Part shown: one piece after another, positions 1 to 8,393 of the stretch
How the letters are laid out: each line of letters starts with the position of its first letter
How positions within the stretch are numbered: the stretch's first letter is position 1
Assembly (NCBI GenBank): GCA_964514395.1
Contig: CAZEQK010000027.1
Coordinates: 1-41,770 of the forward strand
Origin: CAZEQK01 sp964514395
GTDB lineage: Bacteria > Bacillota > Bacilli > Tepidibacillales > Tepidibacillaceae
Direction: 5' to 3'
DNA length: 41,770 nt
Notes under the pieces: model-generated
The model's database searches: none
Told to the model about the DNA's origin: nothing
What the model saw: the letters and a program-made list of their open reading frames with translations, nothing else
Program-made: the position numbers and the translations under genes

Positions 1-58
1 ATTGAAACAACTCCCTCTTACGGTGTTGAAGAGGGAGTCTTGTTGAAACCGAAGATAA
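1..58 (+). repeat. Dispersed palindromic repeat, copy 1
   Basis: This segment has a 10-bp inverted repeat (ACTCCCTCTT / AAGAGGGAGT) around the loop ACGGTGTTG. It is flanked by ATTGAAAC on the left and GTTGAAACCGAAGATAA on the right. Near-identical copies lie at 12910-12967 and, inverted, at 41459-41514; a right-half copy is at 29850-29883. The copy begins at the first base of the window, so it may be longer. It ends just before the ribosome site of the gene at 75. No T-run follows the stem, so it is not a normal terminator. Confidence 0.85.
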
Positions 59-74
59 AGAAAAGGAGAATCTA

Positions 75-1409
75 ATGAATAATAGAATGCAGAAGCACTG
101 GTTCTCTTGGTCGGGGATAGTAATCCTTGTCCTTATTATCATCATCGGAGCTATTACCATCATACATACCAGTACAGAGGTTAAAGCTAAGCCTCCTGTA
201 AAGGATGCAGTTCAGGTGCAAAAACAGGTTTACAATGAAGATGTGCCGATCAACACAAACGATGAATTAAACGGAATCGTCTATAAGGGATATTTGCTTA
301 AAGATGTAAGGGAGAATGAATGGGGATGGAGTATACCTGCCATCAGTAAAGCCCTTGATATTACCTATGTGGTAGATAATAGTCAGATACCAGATGCGAT
401 TGTTCCTATCAATTTTACCCTGCAGCGGGAAAGTACTAAGCTTACCTTCAAGGGAAATGTAATCGCTAATAAGGATCTAAAAATTCCAAAGGGAGCCTAT
501 CTAACAGAGCCAGAGGCTGCCAATTTAAGCTATCGTGTCTATAAAAATGGAAAGGAATTATCCTTTGAAAAGGCTCCATATACGATAAAGGCAGGAGGAC
601 CATATGTTGATTTAGATGAACTATTACAGGCATTAAATATTTCCTATGTTAAACAGAATAAGACGTATTATATCGATGAAAAAAAGCCAACCACTATTAT
701 TGGAAAGGTGCTAATCAATCAAACCATACAATTGGATGACCATAAAAAGCTTCCGATTAAATTAATCTATGATTATGACAACCTAGAGAATTATCGCTAT
801 AGGAAAATCGATCTTATCGTCAATAATCATAAGAATAGACCTATTACTATTTATACAGCTATCCAGCCCGGGAGTTATCCATATTATAGGGATGCTATAT
901 TCTCTTATCAAACATATAAAGGGTTGGATTTGCTACAGTTAGAATTAGGTCTTGGGCACGATACCATTATCTATAAGGTCAATAATGATCAATTGACCCC
1001 TATTTTTACAAAGGAGTATTATCAACAGTTTCTAAATGATAATCTATACTTAGAAACGGATAAATATGGACATATCACCTATGTGGATAAAAAAAGTGAT
1101 TATAAACATCCTATTGCCATTGACCAGACATTAGCTCCAAATTCAATATACAAGCTTCATAGTCAAATTATGGATAGTATGAAGTTAGATGTACCCAACA
1201 ACCAATTAAAATTAGTAATAATGGCTGGAGCTTTTCATCAAGGAAAGAATATCTTTACTATTTATCTTGAATTTATTTATAATGGACAAAGCTTTGTACC
1301 ATCTAAAGCCTATTCCATCGATTGGAAGAAGCGAGATCAGGCTAAAATAAGTGGGAAAAATATTAAATCAAATCTAGATTATGCTCGATTTGAATATAGC
1401 TTAAAATAA
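75..1409 (+). CDS. Membrane-anchored stalk-domain protein (Cu-amine-oxidase-N-like)
   Basis: This 444-residue protein has a short basic N-terminus and one strong hydrophobic segment (about residues 14-30, VILVLIIIIGAITII). The rest is hydrophilic, so an extracytoplasmic protein on a membrane anchor is expected. Two segments, around residues 70-105 and 155-205, fit the stalk or copper-amine-oxidase N-terminal domain pattern (for example YKNGKELSFE, then VDLDELLQALNISYVKQNKTYY). No catalytic motif is recognised in the remaining residues. The start ATG has AAAGGAGAA about 7 nt upstream; that ribosome site directly follows a dispersed repeat. A terminator shared with the convergent acyP follows. 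The domain call is by pattern; the function is unknown. Confidence 0.75.
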   Translation: MNNRMQKHWFSWSGIVILVLIIIIGAITIIHTSTEVKAKPPVKDAVQVQKQVYNEDVPINTNDELNGIVYKGYLLKDVRENEWGWSIPAISKALDITYVVDNSQIPDAIVPINFTLQRESTKLTFKGNVIANKDLKIPKGAYLTEPEAANLSYRVYKNGKELSFEKAPYTIKAGGPYVDLDELLQALNISYVKQNKTYYIDEKKPTTIIGKVLINQTIQLDDHKKLPIKLIYDYDNLENYRYRKIDLIVNNHKNRPITIYTAIQPGSYPYYRDAIFSYQTYKGLDLLQLELGLGHDTIIYKVNNDQLTPIFTKEYYQQFLNDNLYLETDKYGHITYVDKKSDYKHPIAIDQTLAPNSIYKLHSQIMDSMKLDVPNNQLKLVIMAGAFHQGKNIFTIYLEFIYNGQSFVPSKAYSIDWKKRDQAKISGKNIKSNLDYARFEYSLK

Positions 1410-1423
1410 TAGTATAAAGAATA

Positions 1424-1462
1424 AAAATATTAGCGTCTCTTTTTTAGAGATGCTAATATTTT
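1424..1462. terminator. Bidirectional terminator between convergent genes
   Basis: An A-rich run leads into the stem AATATTAGC-TCTC / GAGA-GCTAATATT with a T-rich loop, followed by TTTTA. The stem is U-tailed in both directions and separates the gene at 75 from acyP. It overlaps the last codons of acyP. Confidence 0.8.
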
Positions 1463-1725
1463 ACTTGAAAGCTTTGATAATCTCTTAACTCAGTTAGTTT
1501 ATTGATACGAACATTACGAACCACAGACCGTCTGCTTCCTTCCTTTAATCCTCGCAGAAATTGCTTCATTTTACTTTCAGAACCTTCAGCATCGATCGCA
1601 ACTGTTCCATCTACTCTGTTTTTTACCCAACCTTTGATTTGATATTGATTCGCTATTCTCGAAGTATAATAACGAAATCCTACATCTTGTACCTGACCAT
1701 CAACAACGATATAATATCTAACCAC
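1453..1725 (-). CDS. acyP: Acylphosphatase
   Basis: At 90 residues this is the usual size for acylphosphatase, a small cytoplasmic enzyme that hydrolyses acyl phosphates to a carboxylate and phosphate. The phosphate-binding loop is seen as GQVQDVGFR at residues 10-18, with Arg18 as the phosphate-binding arginine. The second signature is GWVKNRVDGTV, with Asn36 as the catalytic asparagine. Residue 14 is Asp where most family members have Gly (GxVQGVGFR), a mild deviation. The start is GTG with GAGGTGA just upstream. It converges on the stalk-domain gene and shares its terminator. It has no evident operon partner; the region upstream to 1925 shows nothing else convincing. Confidence 0.93.
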   Translation of the reverse strand: MVRYYIVVDGQVQDVGFRYYTSRIANQYQIKGWVKNRVDGTVAIDAEGSESKMKQFLRGLKEGSRRSVVRNVRINKLTELRDYQSFQVKY

Positions 1726-1925
1726 AGTGAAATCACCTCAAAATCTTTCTTTCTTTATGTATATGATAATGTAAGCCATTTGGCTATGCAGAAAAAATGT
1801 TTTATGCTTGGAAAGCGTTACTTGACCAATTATTTGTATAGATAAAGGATAAAGGAAATGATGAAGATAGATAGAAGGAGAAGGAATAGTGATTTAATGA
1901 AGGGTTAGTTCGAAATAGAGGTATC

Positions 1926-2660
1926 CTAATTTAAACTGATTATTGTTTTTTTTAATTCTTTGACTAAATCACTAATATCATATACTGATTTTATGGATGC
2001 TCTCAGTAAATCATCCTTGTTTATTTTAGACCAATCTAACTGATAGCCTGCTTGGATAGACAATGACCTAATAAATTCTCGTATCGTTCTACCACTTCCC
2101 TCTTGATAAGGATGCAAAACATTAAGCTCTGCTTTATAAAAGGCTAAACGTTCAAGAAATCTCTCTAATGGAAGTCCTTGTAGATATTTTTCCTTCTTCA
2201 ATTGTTTAAATAGCTTTTCACCCTCTTGAATAATAAATTTAGCGTGGGCAAAAAGAAAATGATCTTTGGTTAGATTATTATTTCTAATCTTACCTGCAAA
2301 GGGATAAATATCTTGAAAAATATAATGATGAATACTATTTAAGTGGTCAAAATCAAATTTTCCTTGTAAAGGATCTAATTCTAGTTCGACAAGTCGCCAT
2401 AGTGTGAGGTAGGATTCAAACTGATAAAGTGCTTCTTCATTCGTATATCCACCTATATTATTTAATATGATAACCCCTTTTTTCTTTACCTCATACCTTT
2501 GCGACACTTCTCTTACATGATTCATGAATTGTTTCATTGGAATGTGATTATTTATTTTCCTTTCGATAAGAGCTTTATGCTTCTTGGTGATGAGGAACCC
2601 TTCTATCTCAAGAGAGGTTTTCGCTCTTTCGACAATTTCTTTAAGATTATTTTTGTTCAT
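1926..2660 (-). CDS. Fic-family protein with fused VbhA-like inhibitory helix
   Basis: This 244-residue protein carries the Fic core: FAGKIRNNNLTKDHFLFAHA at about 121-140 and the active-site loop HPYQEGSGRTIR at 183-194. Family members transfer AMP (or other groups) from nucleotides to target hydroxyls; His183 would be the catalytic base and Glu187 the metal ligand. The canonical HxFx(D/E)GNGRxxR has Asn where this protein has Ser189. The first 60 residues resemble the class I antitoxin VbhA, including the (S/T)xxxE(G/N) inhibition motif as S16-LEI-E20-G21. The normally separate antitoxin therefore seems fused to the toxin. No separate antitoxin gene is visible nearby. The gene is monocistronic, with a terminator upstream closing the ferritin gene. 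Fic membership is firm; AMPylation and self-inhibition are inferred. Confidence 0.88.
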   Translation of the reverse strand: MNKNNLKEIVERAKTSLEIEGFLITKKHKALIERKINNHIPMKQFMNHVREVSQRYEVKKKGVIILNNIGGYTNEEALYQFESYLTLWRLVELELDPLQGKFDFDHLNSIHHYIFQDIYPFAGKIRNNNLTKDHFLFAHAKFIIQEGEKLFKQLKKEKYLQGLPLERFLERLAFYKAELNVLHPYQEGSGRTIREFIRSLSIQAGYQLDWSKINKDDLLRASIKSVYDISDLVKELKKTIISLN

Positions 2661-2908
2661 TTTAGGCCCACCTTTTTTTATTTAGGGTATTCTTTATTAT
2701 GTGAAACTTCATCTGATGAACTGGCTGAAGTTAGTTGAACTTATCCTAAAACTTAACGTTACTTAACAGACAAGGAATATTAGCGGCGGTTATCTATCTA
2801 GCTAAGGCTTTAGTTAGACTATAATATTACAGTAATGACTAGAAAATGTATGGAATAAGAAAATTCCTTGATAGGTGAAGAAAATTCACGTTTTCAACAA
2901 AAATATGT

Positions 2909-2946
2909 AAAAAAAATGCTATCGCAGTTGTTCATTGCAATAGCAT
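2909..2946 (-). terminator. Terminator of the ferritin gene
   Basis: Read on the minus strand, the stem ATGCTAT-GCA / TGC-ATAGCAT is followed by seven Ts. It sits just past the ferritin stop codon. The 250 bases between it and the Fic start hold only short inverted repeats and no supported gene. Confidence 0.85.
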
Positions 2947-2957
2947 GATAACTCTCC

Positions 2958-3446
2958 TTATTTTCTCTCACCAAGCTCTTCATCCATCAATAAAAGTGCA
3001 GCCTTATTATCACCAATTAAAGCTAATCGCTCTACGATATATTTTACGTTAGCCTCTTCCTCCGCTTGCTCTGTCAGATAATCCTGAAGAAAGATCATCG
3101 CTTGGGGGTCATCTTCCTTTTTCATTAATTTAAATGCATGGATGTAGGATTTTGTCACAAACTGTTCGTGTGCTAAAACATAGCTAAAGGCCTCTAATGG
3201 GGTACCATACTCTACTTGCTGCTCAGCTATGGATAATAAAACTGGTACGCCACTTCGTTCCAGTAAGTAATCATTAATTTTTAAGGCATGACCTCGTTCC
3301 TCGTTATATTGAACCCTTAACCAGTGGCCCATTCCCTTTAGACTTAATCTTTTTAGATAGTTAGAAATTGCTAGGTAAAGGGATGCTGATGTGAAATCTA
3401 ATCTCATTAAGTCATTTAAAATTTTTTGTACTTGTTCGCTTATCAT
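2958..3446 (-). CDS. ftnA: Ferritin-like iron storage protein
   Basis: This 162-residue protein belongs to the non-haem bacterial ferritins, which oxidise Fe(II) at a di-iron centre and store it in a 24-subunit shell in the cytoplasm. The ferroxidase residues align position for position with E. coli FtnA: Tyr24, Glu50, His53 (EERGH), Glu94 (AHEQF), Gln127 and Glu130 (EQAEEE). The one change is Asp17 where FtnA has Glu17. No signal peptide is seen. AGGAGG lies about 13 nt upstream of the ATG, longer than usual spacing, so the start is probable rather than certain. The gene has its own terminator and no obvious Fur box immediately upstream. Confidence 0.9.
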   Translation of the reverse strand: MISEQVQKILNDLMRLDFTSASLYLAISNYLKRLSLKGMGHWLRVQYNEERGHALKINDYLLERSGVPVLLSIAEQQVEYGTPLEAFSYVLAHEQFVTKSYIHAFKLMKKEDDPQAMIFLQDYLTEQAEEEANVKYIVERLALIGDNKAALLLMDEELGERK

Positions 3447-3541
3447 GATATTAATTCATCCTCCTAATATCCTCTAGATATCTACCTACCCAATATTGAT
3501 ATGCATTTTAAAAACTAGAAGTTACTAAATCATTCCTTTTT

Positions 3542-3570
3542 AAAAAAATAATCACTTCAGAGAAGTGATT
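3542..3570 (-). terminator. Terminator downstream of the broken gene
   Basis: On the minus strand the perfect 9-bp stem AATCACTTC / GAAGTGATT is followed by seven Ts. It lies 30 bases beyond the end of the disrupted reading frame at 3601-4220, supporting that frame as a former transcription unit. Confidence 0.85.
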
Positions 3571-3600
3571 ATAGAGTGAAACTTAGACCTGTGGCTATGA

Positions 3601-4220
3601 TTAGGAAATAACAGTTAACACTTTACATACATTATATTCTGCTACCTCTCTTTTCTTACCTGAAAGTCTTTTAAAGAGGAAGAGGGCAGCATAATGAACC
3701 TTAATACTATGTGGATCCTTAAAGGTTTGACTCCAATATTTTTCATCTAACACGGAGGAAAAGGGCGGCGTAATGACTTCCTGCTATATTTTCTCAGGAT
3801 GCTGCCTGTTTAGATACATCTGCATACGGTGAATGGTCCATCCTTTTCTAGCTAATTTCTCATAGCTAATTCTTCTAAATCGATTAAAGCATGGGCTAAG
3901 GTGACCCCATGCTCCTGCTCACTAGAAAAGAAGTAATACTTGCCATCAATTTCTTGGTTGGGTGCTGCAAACCAGCATTCAGCTAATGGAATCTCTAGTA
4001 AATCCTGTGTGGATTGATATATAGGGATGACAAAGATAGTGTCTTCCGTTAAGACATGATAATTATTATAGCCAAAATATCGGTCCGTTGTATCATTTAT
4101 TGCATTTTTTACTAAATGAGCAATTCCATTTACTACGTATTTAGTTGTAAATTTTGGACGTCTCTTTAGAGCCTTTAATGCTAAGACACCTAATATCACA
4201 CCGTGGCCTGATGATCTCAA
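3601..4220 (-). pseudogene. Disrupted gene of unknown family (frameshift plus stop)
   Basis: The intact 5' part (3852-4220, 122 codons) starts at TTG and encodes a protein with segments such as YFGYNNYHVLTEDTIFV and CWFAAPNQEIDGKYYFF, ending ELAMRN. Shifting frame near 3855-3880 gives a protein-like continuation, YEKLARKGWTIHRMQMYLN. This is interrupted by a TAG at 3784-3786, then runs open for about 60 codons to TAA at 3601-3603 (…VHYAALFLFKRLSGKKREV). A minus-strand terminator follows. Together these suggest one gene of roughly 205 codons broken twice. The family is not recognised. No good ribosome site precedes the TTG, and the open frame extends about ten codons further upstream without an ATG. 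Alternatives are two small genes or a sequencing error. Confidence 0.5.
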
Positions 4221-4381
4221 AGCATCTAAATTGAGAGAGATACTATCTATTTATTTATGCCAGCCAGTTGGGTTAAAGTGTTATCAGCAGGTGGTACCTC
4301 AAAGAATGAGGGTCAAGCTTTACCTACTCCAATAGTCGTAGTTATCATTAGTACCTATTTAAAAAGACGGAGTTTCATCTA

Positions 4382-4404
4382 TAAAAAAAAGGCCTCATTA
4401 GGCC
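4382..4404 (-). terminator. Terminator of the Cys-containing protein gene
   Basis: On the minus strand GGCCT-AATG-AGGCC is followed by eight Ts. It lies 15 bases past the stop codon of the gene at 4420-4848. Confidence 0.9.
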
Positions 4405-4419
4405 CAATCATAGGGATGA

Positions 4420-4848
4420 TTATAGTAATGGTGTGCACACTACTGCTCTGTTTACCTTTAATGAACCTGAGAATTTTCCAAAGACTCCAAGTTTTTTGCC
4501 TGTAGGACAGATTACGGTAAAGGACCCTACCCAAGTAGTGCTTGTATGGTAATAGCTATTTAATACAACGGTACAATCCTTTATTTTGAAACCCGTATTG
4601 GCATTAACAAGGGTAACTTTGTTAAAAATACTGTAAACACCACTAGGGTTTTTAATAGTAGCTACGATATAAGGATTGGTAGAACGAAATACATACTTGG
4701 TTATACCTTTACCTGTAAATGTTTCTACTACACCAAAAATTTTGCCTGTAGGTACACCGTTGGAGCAGGATACATTAGCTATTACCTTTGCACTTGTACT
4801 ATCGCTGCTAATGTTTCCTACTACAAAACCATCAGGTGTTGTTGACAT
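4420..4848 (-). CDS. Unknown protein, 142 residues, four cysteines
   Basis: The family is not recognised. The 142-residue product has no signal peptide or membrane segment. It is rich in Val, Ser, Thr, Gly and Lys in alternating patterns that suggest mostly beta structure. It has four cysteines (28, 92, 114, 138), spaced so that disulfides are possible. Expression is likely real: AAGGAGG lies 9 nt before the ATG and a strong terminator follows the stop. The composition would suit a self-assembling surface or spore-layer protein, but nothing in the sequence proves that. It is monocistronic and divergent from the YyaL-like gene. Confidence 0.6.
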   Translation of the reverse strand: MSTTPDGFVVGNISSDSTSAKVIANVSCSNGVPTGKIFGVVETFTGKGITKYVFRSTNPYIVATIKNPSGVYSIFNKVTLVNANTGFKIKDCTVVLNSYYHTSTTWVGSFTVICPTGKKLGVFGKFSGSLKVNRAVVCTPLL

Positions 4849-5189
4849 GTTTCATTCCTCCTTTTATCACATAATATTCATTCAAGAGGAATGTGTATAG
4901 GGAGGTACCATATAAGACGATAGAATTGGGCTGGCAAGTAAAGATCAGTAAATAGATTCGTTAATTATCAATAGTTAATAGCTTAATGTACTATCGTACA
5001 AATTGAAAAATAGAAGAGAATCTTATGATTAAGGTTAGTTTTATTGTATTAGAACATATTAAGTATAAAGAAGTGTGAGATATAGTACACTTCCCAGAGT
5101 GATTGATAGATAATAAAGTGAAACTTCATTCAGGTGGGTTACCTGTAATTTGTAAAGAATTATTGGATAGATTACATAGGAGGTTAATG
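4849..5189. other. Intergenic leader with two small hairpins
   Basis: These 341 bases separate two divergent genes. They hold two inverted repeats, GAAGTGT…ACACTTC (5070-5093) and CAGGT-GGGTT-ACCTG (5131-5145). An open frame runs through from 5103 but lacks a ribosome site. The ribosome site for the next gene is AGGAGG at 5178-5183. No convincing sigma-A promoter was found for either side. Confidence 0.5.
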
Positions 5190-7265
5190 ATGGCTAATCA
5201 TACAAAACACACAAATAATTTAATTCATGAAAAATCACCATATTTATTGCAGCATGCTCACAATCCAGTCGATTGGTTTGCCTGGGGAGATGAAGCATTT
5301 GAGAAGGCAAAGGAGGAAAATAAGCCAATCTTTTTATCTATAGGCTATTCGACTTGCCATTGGTGTCATGTGATGGAGAGAGAATCGTTTGAGGACGAAG
5401 AAGTAGCAGCTATGTTAAACGAGCATTTTATTGCGATAAAGGTGGATCGTGAGGAAAGACCAGATGTCGATCATATCTATATGACGGTTTGTCAGGCAAT
5501 GACTGGGCGTGGAGGATGGCCGTTAACGATTTTTATGACACCTGATAAAAAGCCTTTTTTTGCAGGCACCTATTATCCTAAAACTAGTCGTAGAGGGATG
5601 CCAGGATTGATGGACATCTTTTCGCAGGTGGTAGATAAATGGGAAAATGAGCATGAGAAAATTTTGGAATCTAGTAATCAAATAGAGGAAGCTGTTAAGC
5701 CACGCTTTAATCAGTTTGTCCAAGAACATGTTTCCGAGGAAAGCCTACACAAGGCTTATCAGCAGTTAGAAAAGAACTTTGACCAAGTATATGGTGGTTT
5801 CTATCAGGCACCAAAATTTCCAACTCCACATCAGTATATGTTTTTACTGCGTTACTATAAAAAAACGAAATCAAAGGAAGCCTTACAAATGGTGGTGAAG
5901 ACCCTGGAGTCAATGTATCGTGGTGGGATCTATGATCATATTGGGTTTGGCTTTGCTCGATATTCAACGGATAATAGCTGGCTTGTCCCTCATTTTGAGA
6001 AGATGCTATATGATAATGCCCTATTAGCCTATACTTATTTGGAGCTCTACCAGGTTACAAAGGATACTAAATATGCTGAGATTGCTGAATCGATTTTCAC
6101 CTACGTGATGAGGGATATGCAGGATAAGCAAGGAGGCTTTTATTCGGCTGAGGATGCTGATTCAGAAGGGGTTGAAGGTAAGTTTTATCTCTGGGATAAA
6201 GAAGAGGTTCTCTCTATTTTAGGAGAGCAAACAGGTGAGCTATATTGTCATGTCTATGATATTACAGAGGGTGGCAATTTTGAAGGAAGGAATATCCCTA
6301 ATTTGATAGATATTCAGCTCGAACCAGTTGCTGAGGATTATGGGATGACCTTAGATGAGCTGAAGGAAACTATAGATACAGCAAGAAAAAAACTATTTTT
6401 AGAAAGAGAAAAACGAATCCATCCTCATAAGGATGACAAAATATTAACCTCCTGGAATGGACTAATAATTGCAGCATTTGCCAAGGGTGCACAGGTTTTA
6501 AATAAGCCAGAATACAGCGAAGCAGCAGAGAAAGCGATTCAGTTCGTTCTAAACCAATTAGTTTCTGATACAGGTCGATTATTGGCTAGATATCGTGATG
6601 GAGAGGCCAAATATTTAGGCTATGTGGATGATTATGCCTTTTTCATCTGGGGCTTGATCGAGCAGTATGAAGCTACCTATCAAACCGATTACCTAAAAGA
6701 AGCCTTAAAGCTAAACGAACAGCTAAAAGAGCTATTCTGGGATAAAGAGAAGGGTGGCTATTTCTTCTATGGAAGGGATGCAGAAGATCTACTAGCAAGA
6801 CCAAAAGAGATATATGATGGTGCGATGCCATCCGGTAATTCAGTGGCAGCTTTAAATATATTGAGACTTGCAAGGATTACAGGGAATATAGAGCTAGAGG
6901 AAGAGGCTAAAAAACAGCTAGAGGCCTTTGCGGGATCAGTTAAATTACATCCTAGTGCCTATACCTATTTTCTAAATGCTAGCTATTTTTATTTAGAGCA
7001 ATCCAAGGAAATCGTGATTGTTGGTAATGAACAGGATAAAGGAACGATGGAGATGCGTGATCTATTAAGAGGAACCTTCTTGCCAGAAGCGGTTGTTTTA
7101 TTTCGGACAGACGACAATGCCGATGTATTAGGAGAGGTTGCACCCTTTACCAAGGATCAAAAGAAATTAGAGAACAAGGCGACTGCCTATGTGTGTGAGA
7201 ATTTTGCCTGCCATGCACCAACAACAAGCTTAGAAGTGTTTAAAAAGCTGATTGTATCCGAGTAG
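5190..7265 (+). CDS. yyaL: YyaL-like thioredoxin-domain protein (DUF255)
   Basis: Taken from the ATG at 5190, the 691-residue product is close to the length of B. subtilis YyaL. The N-terminal thioredoxin-like (DsbH/DUF255) domain carries KSPYLLQHAHNPVDW at about 15-29 and the CHWC redox pair at Cys56-Cys59. The family signatures EERPDVD and GGWPLTIFMTPD follow. The remainder resembles an alpha/alpha toroid of the N-acylglucosamine-2-epimerase type, including YDNALLAY and DDKILTSWNGL. No signal peptide is seen, so it is probably cytoplasmic. The exact reaction is not established for the family. AGGAGG at 5178-5183 favours the ATG at 5190 (7-nt spacing) over the one at 5187. The gene is alone and followed by a terminator. 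Confidence 0.9.
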   Translation: MANHTKHTNNLIHEKSPYLLQHAHNPVDWFAWGDEAFEKAKEENKPIFLSIGYSTCHWCHVMERESFEDEEVAAMLNEHFIAIKVDREERPDVDHIYMTVCQAMTGRGGWPLTIFMTPDKKPFFAGTYYPKTSRRGMPGLMDIFSQVVDKWENEHEKILESSNQIEEAVKPRFNQFVQEHVSEESLHKAYQQLEKNFDQVYGGFYQAPKFPTPHQYMFLLRYYKKTKSKEALQMVVKTLESMYRGGIYDHIGFGFARYSTDNSWLVPHFEKMLYDNALLAYTYLELYQVTKDTKYAEIAESIFTYVMRDMQDKQGGFYSAEDADSEGVEGKFYLWDKEEVLSILGEQTGELYCHVYDITEGGNFEGRNIPNLIDIQLEPVAEDYGMTLDELKETIDTARKKLFLEREKRIHPHKDDKILTSWNGLIIAAFAKGAQVLNKPEYSEAAEKAIQFVLNQLVSDTGRLLARYRDGEAKYLGYVDDYAFFIWGLIEQYEATYQTDYLKEALKLNEQLKELFWDKEKGGYFFYGRDAEDLLARPKEIYDGAMPSGNSVAALNILRLARITGNIELEEEAKKQLEAFAGSVKLHPSAYTYFLNASYFYLEQSKEIVIVGNEQDKGTMEMRDLLRGTFLPEAVVLFRTDDNADVLGEVAPFTKDQKKLENKATAYVCENFACHAPTTSLEVFKKLIVSE

Positions 7266-7279
7266 TGAATTTACAATCC

Positions 7280-7315
7280 AATCCCCTCCAAGGTATACAT
7301 CTTGAAGGGGATTTT
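7280..7315. terminator. Terminator between yyaL-like gene and azlD
   Basis: AATCCCCT-CCAAG pairs with CTTG-AGGGGATT (12 pairs, one mismatch) around an 8-nt loop, followed by TTTTAT. It separates convergent genes and could serve both. Confidence 0.8.
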
Positions 7316-7345
7316 ATGTCCAACTTGTTTAAAGTTTGAGAAGAA

Positions 7346-7648
7346 TTAAAAAAATAAGCTCCAAAGATAAACACCAAATATACCACTAAATACCACAAAA
7401 ATGATATTCACTTCAAAAAAAGCTACAATAAGTGCTAAAATTGTTCCAAAGATAGCAGAACCAATCGTTTTAGTTGAATAGATGATTCCTGGGAAAATCA
7501 AGGCACCTAACACAGCATAGGGAACGAATTCTAAAAATCGTTTAATAAATGCTGGTAATCTGATCTCCTGCAAAATAGCCATCGGTATCATCCGTGGTAG
7601 ATAGGTGACGAGTCCCATGCCGATGACGAGAATAATAATATTATTCAT
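7346..7648 (-). CDS. azlD: AzlD family branched-chain amino acid export subunit
   Basis: This 100-residue, very hydrophobic protein has about four membrane segments and the AzlD pattern near its start (GMGLVTYLPRMIPM). AzlC and AzlD form a two-component exporter for branched-chain amino acids and analogues. The chosen ATG overlaps the azlC stop by 8 nt, and its ribosome site GGGAGGGG lies inside the azlC tail. The two are therefore translationally coupled. A longer in-frame start at 7684 exists inside azlC but has no ribosome site. Confidence 0.88.
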   Translation of the reverse strand: MNNIIILVIGMGLVTYLPRMIPMAILQEIRLPAFIKRFLEFVPYAVLGALIFPGIIYSTKTIGSAIFGTILALIVAFFEVNIIFVVFSGIFGVYLWSLFF

Positions 7649-8393
7649 TGCTTTCCCCTCCCTTTGGAAATAGGATGGCCCCAATCAAGGCTGCTATTAT
7701 TGTTGTAATGATAATACTCCAGCCTGTAGAGATTTTCGAGAGTGGTGGAAGCCAATGTAAAAAGGAATGGATGATGATAGCAATCAATGAAATCGTTAAA
7801 AAAACACGAGATTTTTTAATACTTGGAATTAATAAACCAATAAACATGGCATAAAGAGCGATACCCATACTTGATTGGATGGAAGCTGGCAGACTTGCAC
7901 CTAAAAATATTCCAGCCCAGGTGCCAATATTCCAGCTAGAAAAAGCAATAAGATTAAGACCTAATAAAAAGGTAGGTGGTAGCTTTTCTTCTTCTCTCAC
8001 CGATGCAACCATAAAGGTTTCATCCGTAACGCCAAAGGAGAGAAGGGCTAACCATTTTTTTGAAAGGTTCTCCTCTAGTCTTTGTGAGATGGATGCTGTC
8101 ATTAGAAAATGACGAGAATTAAGAATAAAAGTAGTCAAAATGATTTCGGGAAGCGTGGCTCCAATTGCCAAAAGGTTGACGGCTACAAATTGGCTAGCAC
8201 CAGCAAAAACCAAAAAGGACATAAACATACTACCGTAGTTAGGAACACCGGTTGTCTTTGCTAGAAGTCCAAAGGCGATCGCAATTGGGATATAGCCTAT
8301 TGCAATCGGTATACCAGATATTAAACCTGCTTTAAAGGAAAGTGTTCTATTTGTTTGCTGTTTTAATGTCTCAATGGATTCTATCTTTCTCAC
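7641..8393 (-). CDS. azlC: AzlC family branched-chain amino acid permease
   Basis: This 250-residue integral membrane protein matches the AzlC family. It has the N-terminal GLISGIPIAIGYIPIAIAFG segment and the conserved FAGASQFVAVNLL and LNSRHFLMTAS regions (about residues 60-105), with around six to seven hydrophobic helices. It is the large subunit of the AzlCD exporter in the cytoplasmic membrane. The start is GTG, preceded by a purine-rich AAGGGG. It is the first gene of a two-gene minus-strand operon with azlD. No regulator such as AzlB is adjacent. Confidence 0.9.
   Translation of the reverse strand: MRKIESIETLKQQTNRTLSFKAGLISGIPIAIGYIPIAIAFGLLAKTTGVPNYGSMFMSFLVFAGASQFVAVNLLAIGATLPEIILTTFILNSRHFLMTASISQRLEENLSKKWLALLSFGVTDETFMVASVREEEKLPPTFLLGLNLIAFSSWNIGTWAGIFLGASLPASIQSSMGIALYAMFIGLLIPSIKKSRVFLTISLIAIIIHSFLHWLPPLSKISTGWSIIITTIIAALIGAILFPKGGESNE

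Noticed and set aside
1..58. CRISPR repeat suggested by ATTGAAAC and GTTGAAAC ends
   Set aside because: The copies are single and scattered 11-17 kb apart, with no spacer array and no cas genes in the window.
1561..1845. Plus-strand 94-codon frame opposite acyP
   Set aside because: It is the complement of a clear acylphosphatase and has no ribosome site.
4257..4505. Plus-strand 82-codon frame
   Set aside because: It lacks a ribosome site, crosses a minus-strand terminator and overlaps the 3' end of a minus-strand gene with much better signals.
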